DNA of 64,000 nt from Mogibacterium kristiansenii (GTDB taxonomy: Bacteria > Bacillota > Clostridia > Peptostreptococcales > Anaerovoracaceae), in NCBI RefSeq assembly GCF_009695905.1, contig NZ_VUNA01000005.1, positions 1 through 64,000 of the forward strand. The letters run 5' to 3'. A program made the position numbers and the translations under genes. The notes under the pieces are model-generated. The model was not told the origin of the DNA. It did not search any database and saw nothing but the letters and a program-made list of their open reading frames with translations. Below are positions 25,966 to 35,335 of this stretch, in pieces (within the stretch, counting starts at the first letter, position 1; each line of letters opens with the position of its first letter).

Positions 25966-27576
25966 ATGAATATACCTGTAAATTTCTTGACATGGATAAT
26001 GGCGTTTCTGCCGATTATCGTATTAATCGTATTAATGATCAAGTTTCACTGGGGCGCCACCGAGGCAGCCCCGGTTGGCTTGCTTATTACGATTTTTTCC
26101 GGTCTGCTGGTGTATAAGGCGGACATTACCACCATCGCGGTGGAGAGTGCCAAAGGAATCTGGAGTGCGTTAGTCATCCTCCTGATTATCTGGACGGCGA
26201 TTCTCATGTACCAGGTGGGCGATGAGGCAAAAGCGTTCATTGTCATCAAAGAAGGCATGAGCAAGCTGCTGCCGAATGAACTGCTGCTGGTACTGGCGAT
26301 GGGCTGGATTTTCGAAAGTTTCCTGCAGGGCATTACCGGATTCGGTGTACCGGTTGCAGTAGGCGCACCGCTTCTGATTGGTATCGGCGTGGCGCCGATG
26401 TATGCTATCGTTATTCCGCTGCTGGGTCAGGCATGGGGAAATACCTTCGGTACCTTGGGTGCCGCATGGGACTCTCTGACGGTATCCGCCGGTGTTCAGG
26501 CAGGCAGTCTGGAATATTACAGGGCGGCATTCTGGGCAGCGGTATTCCTGCTGGTATGGGATTTCGTGACCGGCATTATCATCTGCTGGCTGTACGGAAA
26601 AGGAAAGGCTGTAAAGAAGGGGCTTCCGGCTGTGCTGGTAATGACGATTATCGGTGGCGGCGGTGAGCTGGTGCTGAGCCAGGTGAACACCACACTGAGC
26701 AACTTCGTTCCGGCTGTTATCTGTCTGGTCGTTCTCATGCTAATGGGAAGGATGAAGATGTACCGGGATGAGTGGAGAATCGAAGATTCCAAGATTATGG
26801 TTCGCACCGAGAGCACCGGAGAGACCTTGGATGCACCGAAGGATATGACACTGGTACAGGCATTCGTACCGTACGTACTGCTGTCCCTGATGACCATCAT
26901 CGTGCTGACGGTTGCACCAATCAATGCATTCTTGAGCAAGGTTCAGCTGAGCATTTCCGTTCCGGAAACATCCACCGGATACGGCTTCGTCAATGCGGCC
27001 TCCGATGCGTTCTCGCCGATTGTTCCGTTTACCCATGCCAGCATGTTCCTGTTCCTGTCTGCAGTAATCGGATTGGCATACTACAAGAAGCACGGCTGGA
27101 TTCAGGCCGGCGGAACCAAGGCGATTTTCGGCCGCTCCATTACCATGACCATGCCATCCGGAATGGCAGTAATCGGACTGGTAATCATGTCCAAGATTAT
27201 GTCCGGAACCGGACAGACCGTCGTTCTGTCTCAGGGAATTGCCGGCGTGCTGGGCAATAAATACCTGATCCTCGCGCCGTTCATCGGACTGCTGGGAACA
27301 TTTATGACCGGCAGCAACATGAGTTCCAACATTCTGTTCGGAGACTTCCAGATGACTACATCTTCTCTGCTGGGTGTGAATGCACCGGCGGTATTGGGGG
27401 CACAGACCGCAGGCGGTGCGATCGGTGCTGCAGTGAGCCCGAGCAAGATTATTCTGGGAACCACCACCGCTGGATGTCTGGGCAAAGAAGGTGAAGTGCT
27501 GAAAATTATGCTGACCTTCACCATTCCGGCCACCATTGCAATTGGCCTGTTCTTATTCCTGGTGTTTGGTCTGTAG
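25966..27576 (+). CDS. LctP-family carboxylate permease (candidate oxamate transporter)
   Basis: This 536-residue protein has about 12-14 membrane segments and the LctP family (lactate/glycolate permease) motif ESFLQGITGFGVPVAVGAP near residue 125, followed by GQAWGNTFGTLG. Family members carry lactate and glycolate. Oxamate is a close structural analogue of pyruvate and lactate and is the end product of the pathway encoded here, so export of oxamate is a sensible hypothesis; glycolate or glyoxylate are alternatives. It is 51 bp after carbamate kinase and ahead of allC, inside the operon. Confidence 0.85.
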   Translation: MNIPVNFLTWIMAFLPIIVLIVLMIKFHWGATEAAPVGLLITIFSGLLVYKADITTIAVESAKGIWSALVILLIIWTAILMYQVGDEAKAFIVIKEGMSKLLPNELLLVLAMGWIFESFLQGITGFGVPVAVGAPLLIGIGVAPMYAIVIPLLGQAWGNTFGTLGAAWDSLTVSAGVQAGSLEYYRAAFWAAVFLLVWDFVTGIIICWLYGKGKAVKKGLPAVLVMTIIGGGGELVLSQVNTTLSNFVPAVICLVVLMLMGRMKMYRDEWRIEDSKIMVRTESTGETLDAPKDMTLVQAFVPYVLLSLMTIIVLTVAPINAFLSKVQLSISVPETSTGYGFVNAASDAFSPIVPFTHASMFLFLSAVIGLAYYKKHGWIQAGGTKAIFGRSITMTMPSGMAVIGLVIMSKIMSGTGQTVVLSQGIAGVLGNKYLILAPFIGLLGTFMTGSNMSSNILFGDFQMTTSSLLGVNAPAVLGAQTAGGAIGAAVSPSKIILGTTTAGCLGKEGEVLKIMLTFTIPATIAIGLFLFLVFGL

Positions 27577-27593
27577 AAATGGAGATAAATAGA

Positions 27594-27791
27594 ATGGAAA
27601 AGAAAAGTTTCTGGAAAACGAATGCAGGGGCATTAACCGTTGCATTTATCATCACCATGATCGGTTTCACTCTGATTCTTCTTGGGGTAAACCATGGAAT
27701 GAACGGATTGGCAACAGGGGGATTCGCGGCGGTGGTCGTGGCAATGCTTATTTCACCGATTAAGGTTTTTATTATTGATCGAAAAAACTAG
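27594..27791 (+). CDS. Small two-segment membrane protein
   Basis: This 65-residue protein has two hydrophobic stretches (LTVAFIITMIGFTLILLG, and GGFAAVVVAMLIS) with Lys-rich ends. It starts 17 bp after the LctP permease; the ATG at 27594 has GGAG 9 nt upstream, preferred to the ATG at 27579 that lacks one. The next gene (allC) starts 12 bp later. Its place suggests an accessory subunit of the permease, but no family was recognised. Confidence 0.7.
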   Translation: MEKKSFWKTNAGALTVAFIITMIGFTLILLGVNHGMNGLATGGFAAVVVAMLISPIKVFIIDRKN

Positions 27792-27803
27792 GAGGACGTT
27801 AAG

Positions 27804-29045
27804 ATGGAAATCGAAAAGATTACAGGAAGAATTGCCCAGGATCTGGAGTATCTGAAGAAATTCACCGCTACCCCGGGAGAAGGCTGCACCCGACTTCCGT
27901 TCACCAAGGAAGCGAGAGATGCCGTGAATTATCTGAGAGAAATCATGGAAGAAATTGGTCTGGAAGTGCACGAGGATGAAGCCGGAAACGTAATCGGTAT
28001 TCTGAGAGGTACGGATCCGGACGCTCCATGCGTAATGTCCGGTTCTCATTACGATTCGGTTATCCACGGCGGTAACTACGATGGCATCGGCGGCGTGGTT
28101 TGCTCCATCGAGATGGCTCGTCAGATTGTAGAGAGCGGAATGGAACATAAGAGAGATCTGGTAGTTGTTGGCTTCAACGATGAAGAAGGTATGCGTTTCG
28201 GGACCGGATATTTTGGTTCCGGTGCAATACTGGGTCACCGCGATGAGTCATATACCGAGCAGTTCAAGGATGCAAGCGGAATCTCCATTGCAGAAGCGAT
28301 GAAGGAATACGGCTTGGATCCGGCAAAAGTAGGCGATGCCGCTTGGAAAGAGGGCTCCATCGGTCACTTTGTAGAAGCGCACATCGAGCAGGGTCCGGTA
28401 CTGGATCAGAAAGAGCTGGAAATCGGTCTGGTAACCGGTATCGTCGGTATTCAGAGATACATGGTTACGGTACACGGAAGAGCCGACCATGCAGGAACCA
28501 CTCCAATGGATATGAGAATGGATGCCGTAGATACCGCATCGAAGGTAATCTGCAAAATTGCAGACTGGGCACGGGAGAAGGCAGACGGTACGGTTGCTAC
28601 CGTTGGTTTCATGAACGTAACCCCGGGCGGAATGAACATCGTTGCGGAGAAAGTAGAGTTCACGGTTGACATTCGGTCCATGAATAATGATAATATTAAT
28701 GATATCGCCAGAAGAATTCGAGCTGCATTGGAGCGTGAGTGCAAGATTATGGGCGGAACCTATGAAATTGACACGAAGCTGGTCATCGAACCGGTTGCTC
28801 TGGATGCAGGCATGCTGGACACACTGGAAGATTCCTGCAAGGAGAGAGGATATTCCTACATGCGTCTTCCGAGTGGTGCGGGACACGACTCTCTGGAAAT
28901 CGGTCAGCAGCTTCCAACAGTTATGTTGTTCGTTTCCAGCAAGGACGGTCGAAGCCATGCACCGGTTGAATTCAGTAAATACAGTGACCTGGCTAAAGCC
29001 TCTGTACTGATGACCGACCTGGTTGAAAAACTTCTGAACGAGTAA
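27804..29045 (+). CDS. allC: Allantoate amidohydrolase
   Basis: This 413-residue enzyme is of the M20 metal-hydrolase family, ureidopropionase/allantoate branch, close to the 411 residues of E. coli AllC. Metal ligands are in place: His82 (SGSHYDSV), Asp93 (NYDGIGG), Glu127/Glu128 (NDEEGMRF), His193 (EAHIEQGP), and a late His in GAGHDSLE. It converts allantoate to ureidoglycine, CO2 and ammonia, the substrate for AllE. N-carbamoyl amino-acid hydrolases look similar; the surrounding all genes decide. Confidence 0.9.
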   Translation: MEIEKITGRIAQDLEYLKKFTATPGEGCTRLPFTKEARDAVNYLREIMEEIGLEVHEDEAGNVIGILRGTDPDAPCVMSGSHYDSVIHGGNYDGIGGVVCSIEMARQIVESGMEHKRDLVVVGFNDEEGMRFGTGYFGSGAILGHRDESYTEQFKDASGISIAEAMKEYGLDPAKVGDAAWKEGSIGHFVEAHIEQGPVLDQKELEIGLVTGIVGIQRYMVTVHGRADHAGTTPMDMRMDAVDTASKVICKIADWAREKADGTVATVGFMNVTPGGMNIVAEKVEFTVDIRSMNNDNINDIARRIRAALERECKIMGGTYEIDTKLVIEPVALDAGMLDTLEDSCKERGYSYMRLPSGAGHDSLEIGQQLPTVMLFVSSKDGRSHAPVEFSKYSDLAKASVLMTDLVEKLLNE

Positions 29046-29084
29046 TCGCGAAGTTAAAGATTGAGTGAAAAAATGAGGTACATG

Positions 29085-30110
29085 ATGGTAGAGGGCAAGT
29101 ACAACTCTGTCTACAAGAAAGACAATATCCGACAGGTTCGCCGGACGTTGAAGATGACCCAAAAGGAATTTTTGGAGTATTTTCTGATGAAAGAGAATGG
29201 AAAGACGGCCATGAGCGTGGCGACTCTATCCAACCTGGAATCCAAGGGGGGCGATCGCCTCAATGAGGTAATCAGTGCCGTTTCCGGCCGTTTACAGCTG
29301 GACAGCATGATGTTCTCCCTGGAACCGCAGGAATTTCTCCAGAATCTGGAAACCTGTTTGAATTCTCATCAGGCAGACGAGGATTTGTTCTATAAGAGTG
29401 AAAAAAAGGGAAATATCAGTCAGTTGGTCAATCGACTGACCATGTATTTCGCCGATGAAATTCTGGAAGGCCGTCTAAAGCGAGGAGATCAGATTGAGTC
29501 AGACCGGGAGCTGGCAAAAAAATTAAATGTCGGCCGATCCGCCGTCCGGGAGGCCTTAAAGGTATTGGACGTCTTGGGGATGATTGATATACGCCTGGGA
29601 CAGGGTACGTATATTACGAGCCGGGAAACCAATTTCTTCTCGGTACCGTTGTCCTGGTCTCTGTTTCTGGACGGCACTCAGGTAAAGAGCATCCTTCAGG
29701 TTCGTGGAGCGCTGGAACTCCGGGCGGTTCAGCTGGCGTCTCAGTGCGAGGATAAGAATAAACTGGATAAACTGACGGACATCTATTATCGGATGCAGAA
29801 AACCTTCCAGGAAAGCAAGGATACGGACAATCTGCAGCATGCGCTGCAGGAAACCCTGAATGCGGATATTGAATTCCATACCTGCATTGCAGAATGTTCC
29901 GGCAATCCGATTATCCTGTCCATGCTGACCACGATTCGAAATTTCCTCAAGCGGGTCAGCGGAACCGGTATGGTGGATTCGGAACAGCTGCAGGCCGTTG
30001 TGGAAGAGCATCAGAAATTGTACGGTGCGATTATCAGCGGAAATGTGGATGCGGCAACGCAAACCATGATGAAGCACTTGGCGGCTTCTATGGCACGTTA
30101 CAAAATCTAA
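29085..30110 (+). CDS. XRE-GntR (FCD) fusion transcription regulator
   Basis: About 341 residues with two DNA-binding units. Residues about 10-75 look like an XRE/Cro helix-turn-helix (IRQVRRTLKMTQKEF ... VATLSNLESKGG). Residues about 105-175 are a GntR winged helix (LKRGDQIESDRELAKKLNVGRSAVREAL, then GMIDIRLGQGTYI), followed by an FCD effector domain with metal-type residues in DIEFH, EEHQKLY and MKHL. FCD regulators usually bind small carboxylates. As last gene of the allE run it is the best candidate to bind the GGTTGACC-type sites. Start is uncertain: 29085 has GAGG 6 nt upstream; TTG 29061 and ATG 29073 are in frame. Confidence 0.82.
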   Translation: MVEGKYNSVYKKDNIRQVRRTLKMTQKEFLEYFLMKENGKTAMSVATLSNLESKGGDRLNEVISAVSGRLQLDSMMFSLEPQEFLQNLETCLNSHQADEDLFYKSEKKGNISQLVNRLTMYFADEILEGRLKRGDQIESDRELAKKLNVGRSAVREALKVLDVLGMIDIRLGQGTYITSRETNFFSVPLSWSLFLDGTQVKSILQVRGALELRAVQLASQCEDKNKLDKLTDIYYRMQKTFQESKDTDNLQHALQETLNADIEFHTCIAECSGNPIILSMLTTIRNFLKRVSGTGMVDSEQLQAVVEEHQKLYGAIISGNVDAATQTMMKHLAASMARYKI

Positions 30111-30138
30111 GAATTCCCCGGAATATCAAGAAAAACCC

Positions 30139-30167
30139 TTGCATATCAAAGGGATTCGTGCTATTAT
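30139..30167 (+). promoter_or_regulatory. Promoter of the rimP-nusA-infB operon
   Basis: TTGCAT, 17 bp, TATTAT, with a leader of about 70 nt that holds the hairpin at 30188-30214. Confidence 0.75.
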
Positions 30168-30187
30168 ATCCATATACGTTGGAACTT

Positions 30188-30214
30188 GAAAGAGTGGGCA
30201 GAGCCCACTCTTTC
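30188..30214 (+). promoter_or_regulatory. Leader hairpin ahead of rimP
   Basis: GAAAGAGTGGGC pairs perfectly with GCCCACTCTTTC around AGA, followed by GTTTGT. It lies in the leader of the operon that encodes NusA. Similar GTGGGC...GCCCAC hairpins occur ahead of rimP/ylxS in many clostridia (from memory), so it may be an attenuator read by NusA. Confidence 0.6.
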
Positions 30215-30243
30215 GTTTGTATGTGGATTATTCCGGAGGGATG

Positions 30244-30723
30244 ATGGCAAAAGAAGATGTAGTCAGCCGCGTAAAAGAACTTGCAGAAGAGTATATTTGC
30301 GGCAGAGATTTGGAAATTTACAATGTAGAGTACCGCAAGGAGGGACCGGAATGGAAACTTCGGGTATATCTTGACAAACCGGCAGATTGTGAGCAGGAAT
30401 TTGTAAACATTGAAGAATGTGAAGAGGTGAATCGGTATCTGAGCGAGAAACTGGATGAACTGGATCTGATTGCCCGTCAGTACACCATCGAGGTGTCCTC
30501 ACCGGGAATGGATCGGGAGCTGATTCATGATAAGGACTTCGATCGTTTCGCCGGAAGAATTGTAGACGTCAAGCTGTACGAACCGCTGAACGGTCAGAAG
30601 AGCTTTGAGGCCGAGCTGGTGGGACGCACGGAAGAAGATGTAATTCAGTTGGATTTAGATGGGGAGAGATTGGAGATTCCGCACAAGAAGATTTCCAAGA
30701 TCAACCTTGCAGTTATATTTTAG
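30244..30723 (+). CDS. rimP: Ribosome maturation factor RimP
   Basis: This 159-residue protein has the RimP N-terminal fold (LEIYNVEYRKEGPEWKLRVYLD) and the signature EVSSPGMDRELIHDKDF in the middle, then a C-terminal SH3-like part. It helps 30S subunit assembly. I prefer the second ATG (30244) because the GGAGGG site ends right before the first ATG. The gene heads the nusA-infB operon, as in most Bacillota. Confidence 0.92.
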   Translation: MAKEDVVSRVKELAEEYICGRDLEIYNVEYRKEGPEWKLRVYLDKPADCEQEFVNIEECEEVNRYLSEKLDELDLIARQYTIEVSSPGMDRELIHDKDFDRFAGRIVDVKLYEPLNGQKSFEAELVGRTEEDVIQLDLDGERLEIPHKKISKINLAVIF

Positions 30724-30732
30724 GAGGGTTAA

Positions 30733-31902
30733 ATGAATAAGGAATTTCTAGATGCACTCAATGAGTTGGAGCGCGAAAAGAACATTTCCAAAGAGGACAT
30801 TATCGCGGCAATCGAGAAAGCCGTTAAAACCACTTACGAAAGAAACTACAGCAAAGACCAGAAGGTGGATGTCGTAGTAGACCGGGAATCCGGTGAGGTA
30901 ATGGTGCTTCTCAGCAAGGAAGTTGTGGAAGAAGTAATGGATGATGCCACCGAGGTATCTTTGGAAGAAGCACGGTCTTATGACGAACGTTACGAAATCG
31001 GCGATGAGATTCAGTACCGAATCGATCCGAAGGATTTCGGCCGCATTGCCGCACAGACCGCAAAGCAGGTTGTGGTTCAGAGCATCCGTGAAGCGGAACG
31101 AAACAACACCTACGACCAGTTCATCGAACTGAAGGAAAAACTGGTGACCGCAAGAGTCGAGAGAGTGAACGAAGGCAGAGTCTACGTATCCATCGGAAAC
31201 GTGGAATGTTCTTTGTCTAAATCCGAGCAGGTTCGCGGCGAGGAGCTGCGTCCGGGTCAGTATATCAAGGTATACGTAATGGACGTACAGAAGAAGCCGA
31301 AGGGAACTCAGATTTTCATTTCCCGTTCCCATCCGGGACTGGTTCGGAAGCTGTTCGAACTGGAAATTCCGGAAATTGCCGACGGTACGGTGGAGATTAA
31401 AGGAATTGCCCGTGAGGCCGGTTCCCGCACGAAGATTGCGGTATATTCCAACGATGAGAACGTGGATCCGGTAGGTGCCTGCGTTGGAAACCGGGGATCC
31501 CGTGTACAGTCCATCGTGGACGAGCTGAACGATGAGAAAATCGACATCATCGTATGGGATGAGAATCCGACGGTGCTGATCAGCAACGTTCTGCGTCCGG
31601 CAGTTGTGGAAGCGGTATATGCCGATGAAAAAGAAAAGAGCGCCATCGCTGTGGTTCCGGAACAGCAGCTTTCCCTGGCCATCGGAAGAGAAGGACAGAA
31701 CGTTCGTCTGGCAGCCAGAGTCAGCGGATGGAAGATCGATATCAAGAGCAAGGCCCAGCTGGAAGAAAGCGGTTTTGATTTTGATGACTATACCGATGAA
31801 GATGAAGAGGCAAATGCTTTTGAAGAAGAAAATGAAATGACAGAAGATGCAGTTGTGGAGGCAGAAGCACCGGAAGCAGAAGAGACCGCTTCGGAAGAGT
31901 AG
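30733..31902 (+). CDS. nusA: Transcription termination/antitermination factor NusA
   Basis: This 389-residue protein has the NusA N-terminal domain (about 1-125), an S1 domain (LVTARVERVNEGRVYVSIG, from about 135), and KH domains with GACVGNRGSRVQSIVDEL and AIGREGQNVRLAARVSGW. The length matches short NusA of Bacillota, which lacks the two C-terminal acidic repeats of E. coli, but here a very acidic tail (last 35 residues, mostly Glu/Asp) is added. It starts 10 nt after rimP, with TAGGAGGG. Confidence 0.95.
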   Translation: MNKEFLDALNELEREKNISKEDIIAAIEKAVKTTYERNYSKDQKVDVVVDRESGEVMVLLSKEVVEEVMDDATEVSLEEARSYDERYEIGDEIQYRIDPKDFGRIAAQTAKQVVVQSIREAERNNTYDQFIELKEKLVTARVERVNEGRVYVSIGNVECSLSKSEQVRGEELRPGQYIKVYVMDVQKKPKGTQIFISRSHPGLVRKLFELEIPEIADGTVEIKGIAREAGSRTKIAVYSNDENVDPVGACVGNRGSRVQSIVDELNDEKIDIIVWDENPTVLISNVLRPAVVEAVYADEKEKSAIAVVPEQQLSLAIGREGQNVRLAARVSGWKIDIKSKAQLEESGFDFDDYTDEDEEANAFEEENEMTEDAVVEAEAPEAEETASEE

Positions 31903-31911
31903 AGGCGTGGT

Positions 31912-32208
31912 ATGAAAGACCGAAGAACACCAATGCGAAGATGCATCGGGTGCAGGGAATCCTTTCCTCAGAATCAGCTGATTCGGCTGACGCTCCACGA
32001 TGAAGCCATTCATGTGGATCGAGACGGGAAGAGCCCGGGGCGAGGCGTGTATCTCTGCAAGAATCCGGAATGCATCGAGAAAGCAAGAAAAAGCAGAGCA
32101 TTTCAGCGAAATTATAAGAGAGAAATCAAAATGGAAATAACAGATGCGGCTTTTGACGAAGCCAGTGCATTTGTAAAGGAGGTAGTGAATGGCGAAGAAG
32201 GTATCTGA
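31912..32208 (+). CDS. YlxR/RnpM family RNA-binding protein
   Basis: This 98-residue DUF448 protein has the family motif RMCIGCRES-like (RRCIGCRESFPQNQLIRL) and GRGVYLC, both Cys pairs intact. YlxR of Bacillus subtilis has been reported as a modulator of RNase P (RnpM). It overlaps the start of infB by 20 nt, so the small L7Ae-like ylxQ gene often found between them is missing here. Confidence 0.9.
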   Translation: MKDRRTPMRRCIGCRESFPQNQLIRLTLHDEAIHVDRDGKSPGRGVYLCKNPECIEKARKSRAFQRNYKREIKMEITDAAFDEASAFVKEVVNGEEGI

Positions 32209-34960
32209 TATTATGACCGAGCTGGATATTTCGTATCAGGAACTGAAACGAAATTCCGACAAGTTGGGCATTAAGGTGACCGGCGAGGAAGACAGCATGG
32301 AGGATCGGGATGCGGGTAGAATTATCAGCACCATCAATATGCTGAAAGGAAACGATCGTCCGGAAGCCCAGTCCAAGAAACCGAAGATTAAGGCAATTCC
32401 GATTATCAGCAAACCGGCACCGATGGCGAAGAAGGAGAAGGAAGAAGCTCCGAAGGATGCACCGGCAAAGGATGAAGCTCCGAAGGAAGAGCCGAAGAAA
32501 CGGGTTGGACTGAAAATCGTGAAGACCGCAGCCGAGGTTGAAAGCGAAGAAGCGGCGGCAAAGGCTGAGCAGAAAGCCGCAAAAGAAAAAGAAACCGCTG
32601 AGAAAAAGGCGGCGAAGAAATCCGAGAAGAAGTCGGAGAAAAAGACGTCCGATAAGCCTGCTGAAAAGAAGGCAGCGGACCACAAGGCAGAAGAAAAGAA
32701 GACGGCAAAGAAGGAAGAGTATACCAACGCTCCGAACAAGCCAATGCGCTTCAAGAAGATTTTCGATGCATCCAAAGCACCGCAGCCGGAAGCAAAGGAA
32801 TCCGGCAAATCTTCCGATGGCAGAAAGAAGAGAAACGACCGCAATGACCGCAGAGGAAAAGATGGTCAGGGCCGTAAGGACGGCGGAAACCGCCGGAACA
32901 ACAATGAAGGCCGGAACGATCATTCCCCGCGCCGCAGCACCGGCGCATCCGCACCGGAAATGGCAGCGGTAGAAACCGGAAAGGGCGGAAAGGGAAAGAG
33001 CAAGAAGTTCTTTGACCACAACAAGGATAAGAATGAAGACCGCAGCAGAGGTGATCGTCACAACAAGCACGGTCGTCACGAAGGAAACGGCGGCGGAAAA
33101 AATTCCCGTTACTTCGACGAGAATTCTCTGGAAAAACAGACCAGACATAAGAAAAAGAAAGCACCGAAGAACGTGGAGCCGGAAGTGGATATTGAAGAGC
33201 TTCTGCCGGAAGGCACCATTGCGGTAACCGTTCCGATTACCGTTGCGGGTCTGGCAGAACAGGCAGAGATCTCGCCGACATCCATCATCATGTCTCTGAT
33301 GAAGATGGGCATCATGGCTACATTGAACCAGACCATCGATAAGGACGTGGTGGAGATGCTGGCAGAGGATCTGGGTATCAGCGTCGTGGTTACCGAAGAA
33401 GTGGAAGAAGAGCCGGAAGAAGGCCTGGATCTTCACGAAGATGCGGAAAGCGAACTGAAGCCGAGAGCTCCAATCATCACCGTAATGGGTCACGTTGACC
33501 ACGGTAAAACATCCCTGCTGGATGCGATTCGAAACACCAACGTCACCGCAGGAGAATCCGGCGGAATTACACAGCATATCGGTGCATCTGAAGTTACCAT
33601 CAACGGCAAGAAAATCGTATTCCTGGATACTCCGGGACACGAAGCGTTTACCACCATGCGTGCCCGCGGTGCACAGATTACGGATATCGCCGTATTGGTT
33701 GTTGCGGCAGATGACAGTGTTAAGCCGCAGACCATCGAGTCCATCAGCCACGCAAAGGCGGCAAACGTTCCGATTATCGTTGCCATCAACAAGATGGATA
33801 AGCCGGGCGCAAATCCGGACAAGGTAAAGAAGGACCTGGCCGACAACGGCATCCTGGTAGAAGACTGGGGTGGAGACGTAATCAGTGTACCGGTATCCGC
33901 AAAGAAGGGCGAAGGCATTACCGACCTGCTGGAGATGATTCTTCTGGAGGCAGAAATGCTGGAGCTGAAGGCGAACCCGGACAGACTGGCACTGGGTACG
34001 GTAATCGAGGCCAGACTGGACAAGGCAAGAGGTCCGATTGCCACACTGCTGGTAATGAACGGTACTCTGAAGACCGGTCAGAGTGTGGTAGCCGGAACAT
34101 GCTCCGGAAAGATCCGTGTAATGACCAACTTCAAGGGTGATAAGATCCGTAAGGCCGGTCCGGCAACGGCAGTGGAAATTCTGGGTCTGTCGGATGTACC
34201 GATGGCCGGTGATGCCTTCAATGCCGTGAAGGACGATAAGGTTGCCAGAGAAATCGCAAACAGCCGTGCCGAGAAGATGAGAGAGGATGTATTGGCAAAG
34301 AATGCCAGCATGACGCTGGACAAGCTCTTCTCCCAGATTCAGGAAGGCGAGACCAAGGAACTGAACCTGATTATCAAGGCGGACGTACAGGGTTCCGTCG
34401 GTGCTATCATCTCCTCTCTGGAGAAGCTGGATACACCGGATGTTCGAATCAACGTGGTTCATTCCGGCGTAGGTACCGTCACCGAGTCCGACGTAATGCT
34501 GGCGGAGACATCCAATGCCATCATTATCGGATTTAACGTTCGTCCGACCACGGCCGTAACCAACCAGGCGGCGGATGCGGATGTTGAAATCAGAACATAC
34601 CGTGTCATCTACGATATCATCGACGAAATTTCCGACGCGATGAAGGGTATGCTGGATCCGGAATTCCGGGAAGAAATTCTGGGTAAGGCAGAAATCCGTG
34701 ACACCTTCCGCGTACCGAACGTGGGAACTGTCGGCGGTGCCTATGTTACAGAAGGAAAGATTCAGCGGAATGCACAGATTCGTCTGGTACGGGATGGCAT
34801 CGTAATCCACGAAGGCACCATCTCCTCTCTGAAGAGATACAAGGACGATGCCAAGGAAGTGGCAACCGGTTACGAATGCGGTCTGGGAATCGAGAACTAC
34901 AACGATATCAAACCGGGCGATACGCTGGAATGCTTCACAATGGTAGAGGTTGAAAGATAA
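32189..34960 (+). CDS. infB: Translation initiation factor IF-2
   Basis: This 923-residue GTPase delivers initiator tRNA to the ribosome. The N terminus has an IF-2N-like domain ([18 protein letters not shown]), followed by a long low-complexity Lys/Glu/Ala and Arg/Asn/Gly-rich segment (about 80-320), a second IF2_N ([14 protein letters not shown]), then the G domain with [20 protein letters not shown] and NKMDKPG, and domains II-IV to the end. Start ATG 32189 has AAAGGAGG upstream and overlaps ylxR. Confidence 0.96.
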   Translation: MAKKVSDIMTELDISYQELKRNSDKLGIKVTGEEDSMEDRDAGRIISTINMLKGNDRPEAQSKKPKIKAIPIISKPAPMAKKEKEEAPKDAPAKDEAPKEEPKKRVGLKIVKTAAEVESEEAAAKAEQKAAKEKETAEKKAAKKSEKKSEKKTSDKPAEKKAADHKAEEKKTAKKEEYTNAPNKPMRFKKIFDASKAPQPEAKESGKSSDGRKKRNDRNDRRGKDGQGRKDGGNRRNNNEGRNDHSPRRSTGASAPEMAAVETGKGGKGKSKKFFDHNKDKNEDRSRGDRHNKHGRHEGNGGGKNSRYFDENSLEKQTRHKKKKAPKNVEPEVDIEELLPEGTIAVTVPITVAGLAEQAEISPTSIIMSLMKMGIMATLNQTIDKDVVEMLAEDLGISVVVTEEVEEEPEEGLDLHEDAESELKPRAPIITVMGHVDHGKTSLLDAIRNTNVTAGESGGITQHIGASEVTINGKKIVFLDTPGHEAFTTMRARGAQITDIAVLVVAADDSVKPQTIESISHAKAANVPIIVAINKMDKPGANPDKVKKDLADNGILVEDWGGDVISVPVSAKKGEGITDLLEMILLEAEMLELKANPDRLALGTVIEARLDKARGPIATLLVMNGTLKTGQSVVAGTCSGKIRVMTNFKGDKIRKAGPATAVEILGLSDVPMAGDAFNAVKDDKVAREIANSRAEKMREDVLAKNASMTLDKLFSQIQEGETKELNLIIKADVQGSVGAIISSLEKLDTPDVRINVVHSGVGTVTESDVMLAETSNAIIIGFNVRPTTAVTNQAADADVEIRTYRVIYDIIDEISDAMKGMLDPEFREEILGKAEIRDTFRVPNVGTVGGAYVTEGKIQRNAQIRLVRDGIVIHEGTISSLKRYKDDAKEVATGYECGLGIENYNDIKPGDTLECFTMVEVER

Positions 34961-34962
34961 TT

Positions 34963-35334
34963 ATGGGTAGAAATCATCGAATTGGACGGGTTTCGGAAGA
35001 GATTAAAAAGAGCATCAGCAAGCTGCTGGTGAACGGAATCAAGGATCCGAGACTGAACTCGAGAATTATCACCATTTCCGGTGTGGATGTCACTGCGGAC
35101 GGCAGTTTCGCCACGGTGTACATCACACCGCTGACCCTCGCAGATGAGGACAAAGAAGCAGTGAACAAGGAAGTTCTGGAAGCCTTTAATCGGGCAAAGG
35201 GAACCTTCAAGAAGAACATCGGAAAGGACATCAAGATGCGCCACGTGCCGGAATTGATTTTCAAAATCGATTCCTCCATGGATTACGGACGGCACATCGA
35301 TGCGCTGATTGATGAAATTCACAACGAGAACTAA
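34963..35334 (+). CDS. rbfA: Ribosome-binding factor A
   Basis: This 123-residue KH-like protein has RIGRVSEEIKKSISKLL, the conserved DPRL, and a C-terminal RHVPELIFKIDSSMDYG. It is a late 30S assembly factor. It starts 2 nt after the infB stop, so it is likely coupled. Confidence 0.95.
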   Translation: MGRNHRIGRVSEEIKKSISKLLVNGIKDPRLNSRIITISGVDVTADGSFATVYITPLTLADEDKEAVNKEVLEAFNRAKGTFKKNIGKDIKMRHVPELIFKIDSSMDYGRHIDALIDEIHNEN

Positions 35335-35335
35335 T

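Noticed and set aside
32126-34810. Leftward 894-residue ORF opposite infB
   Set aside because: Antisense shadow of IF-2; no start signal or family match.
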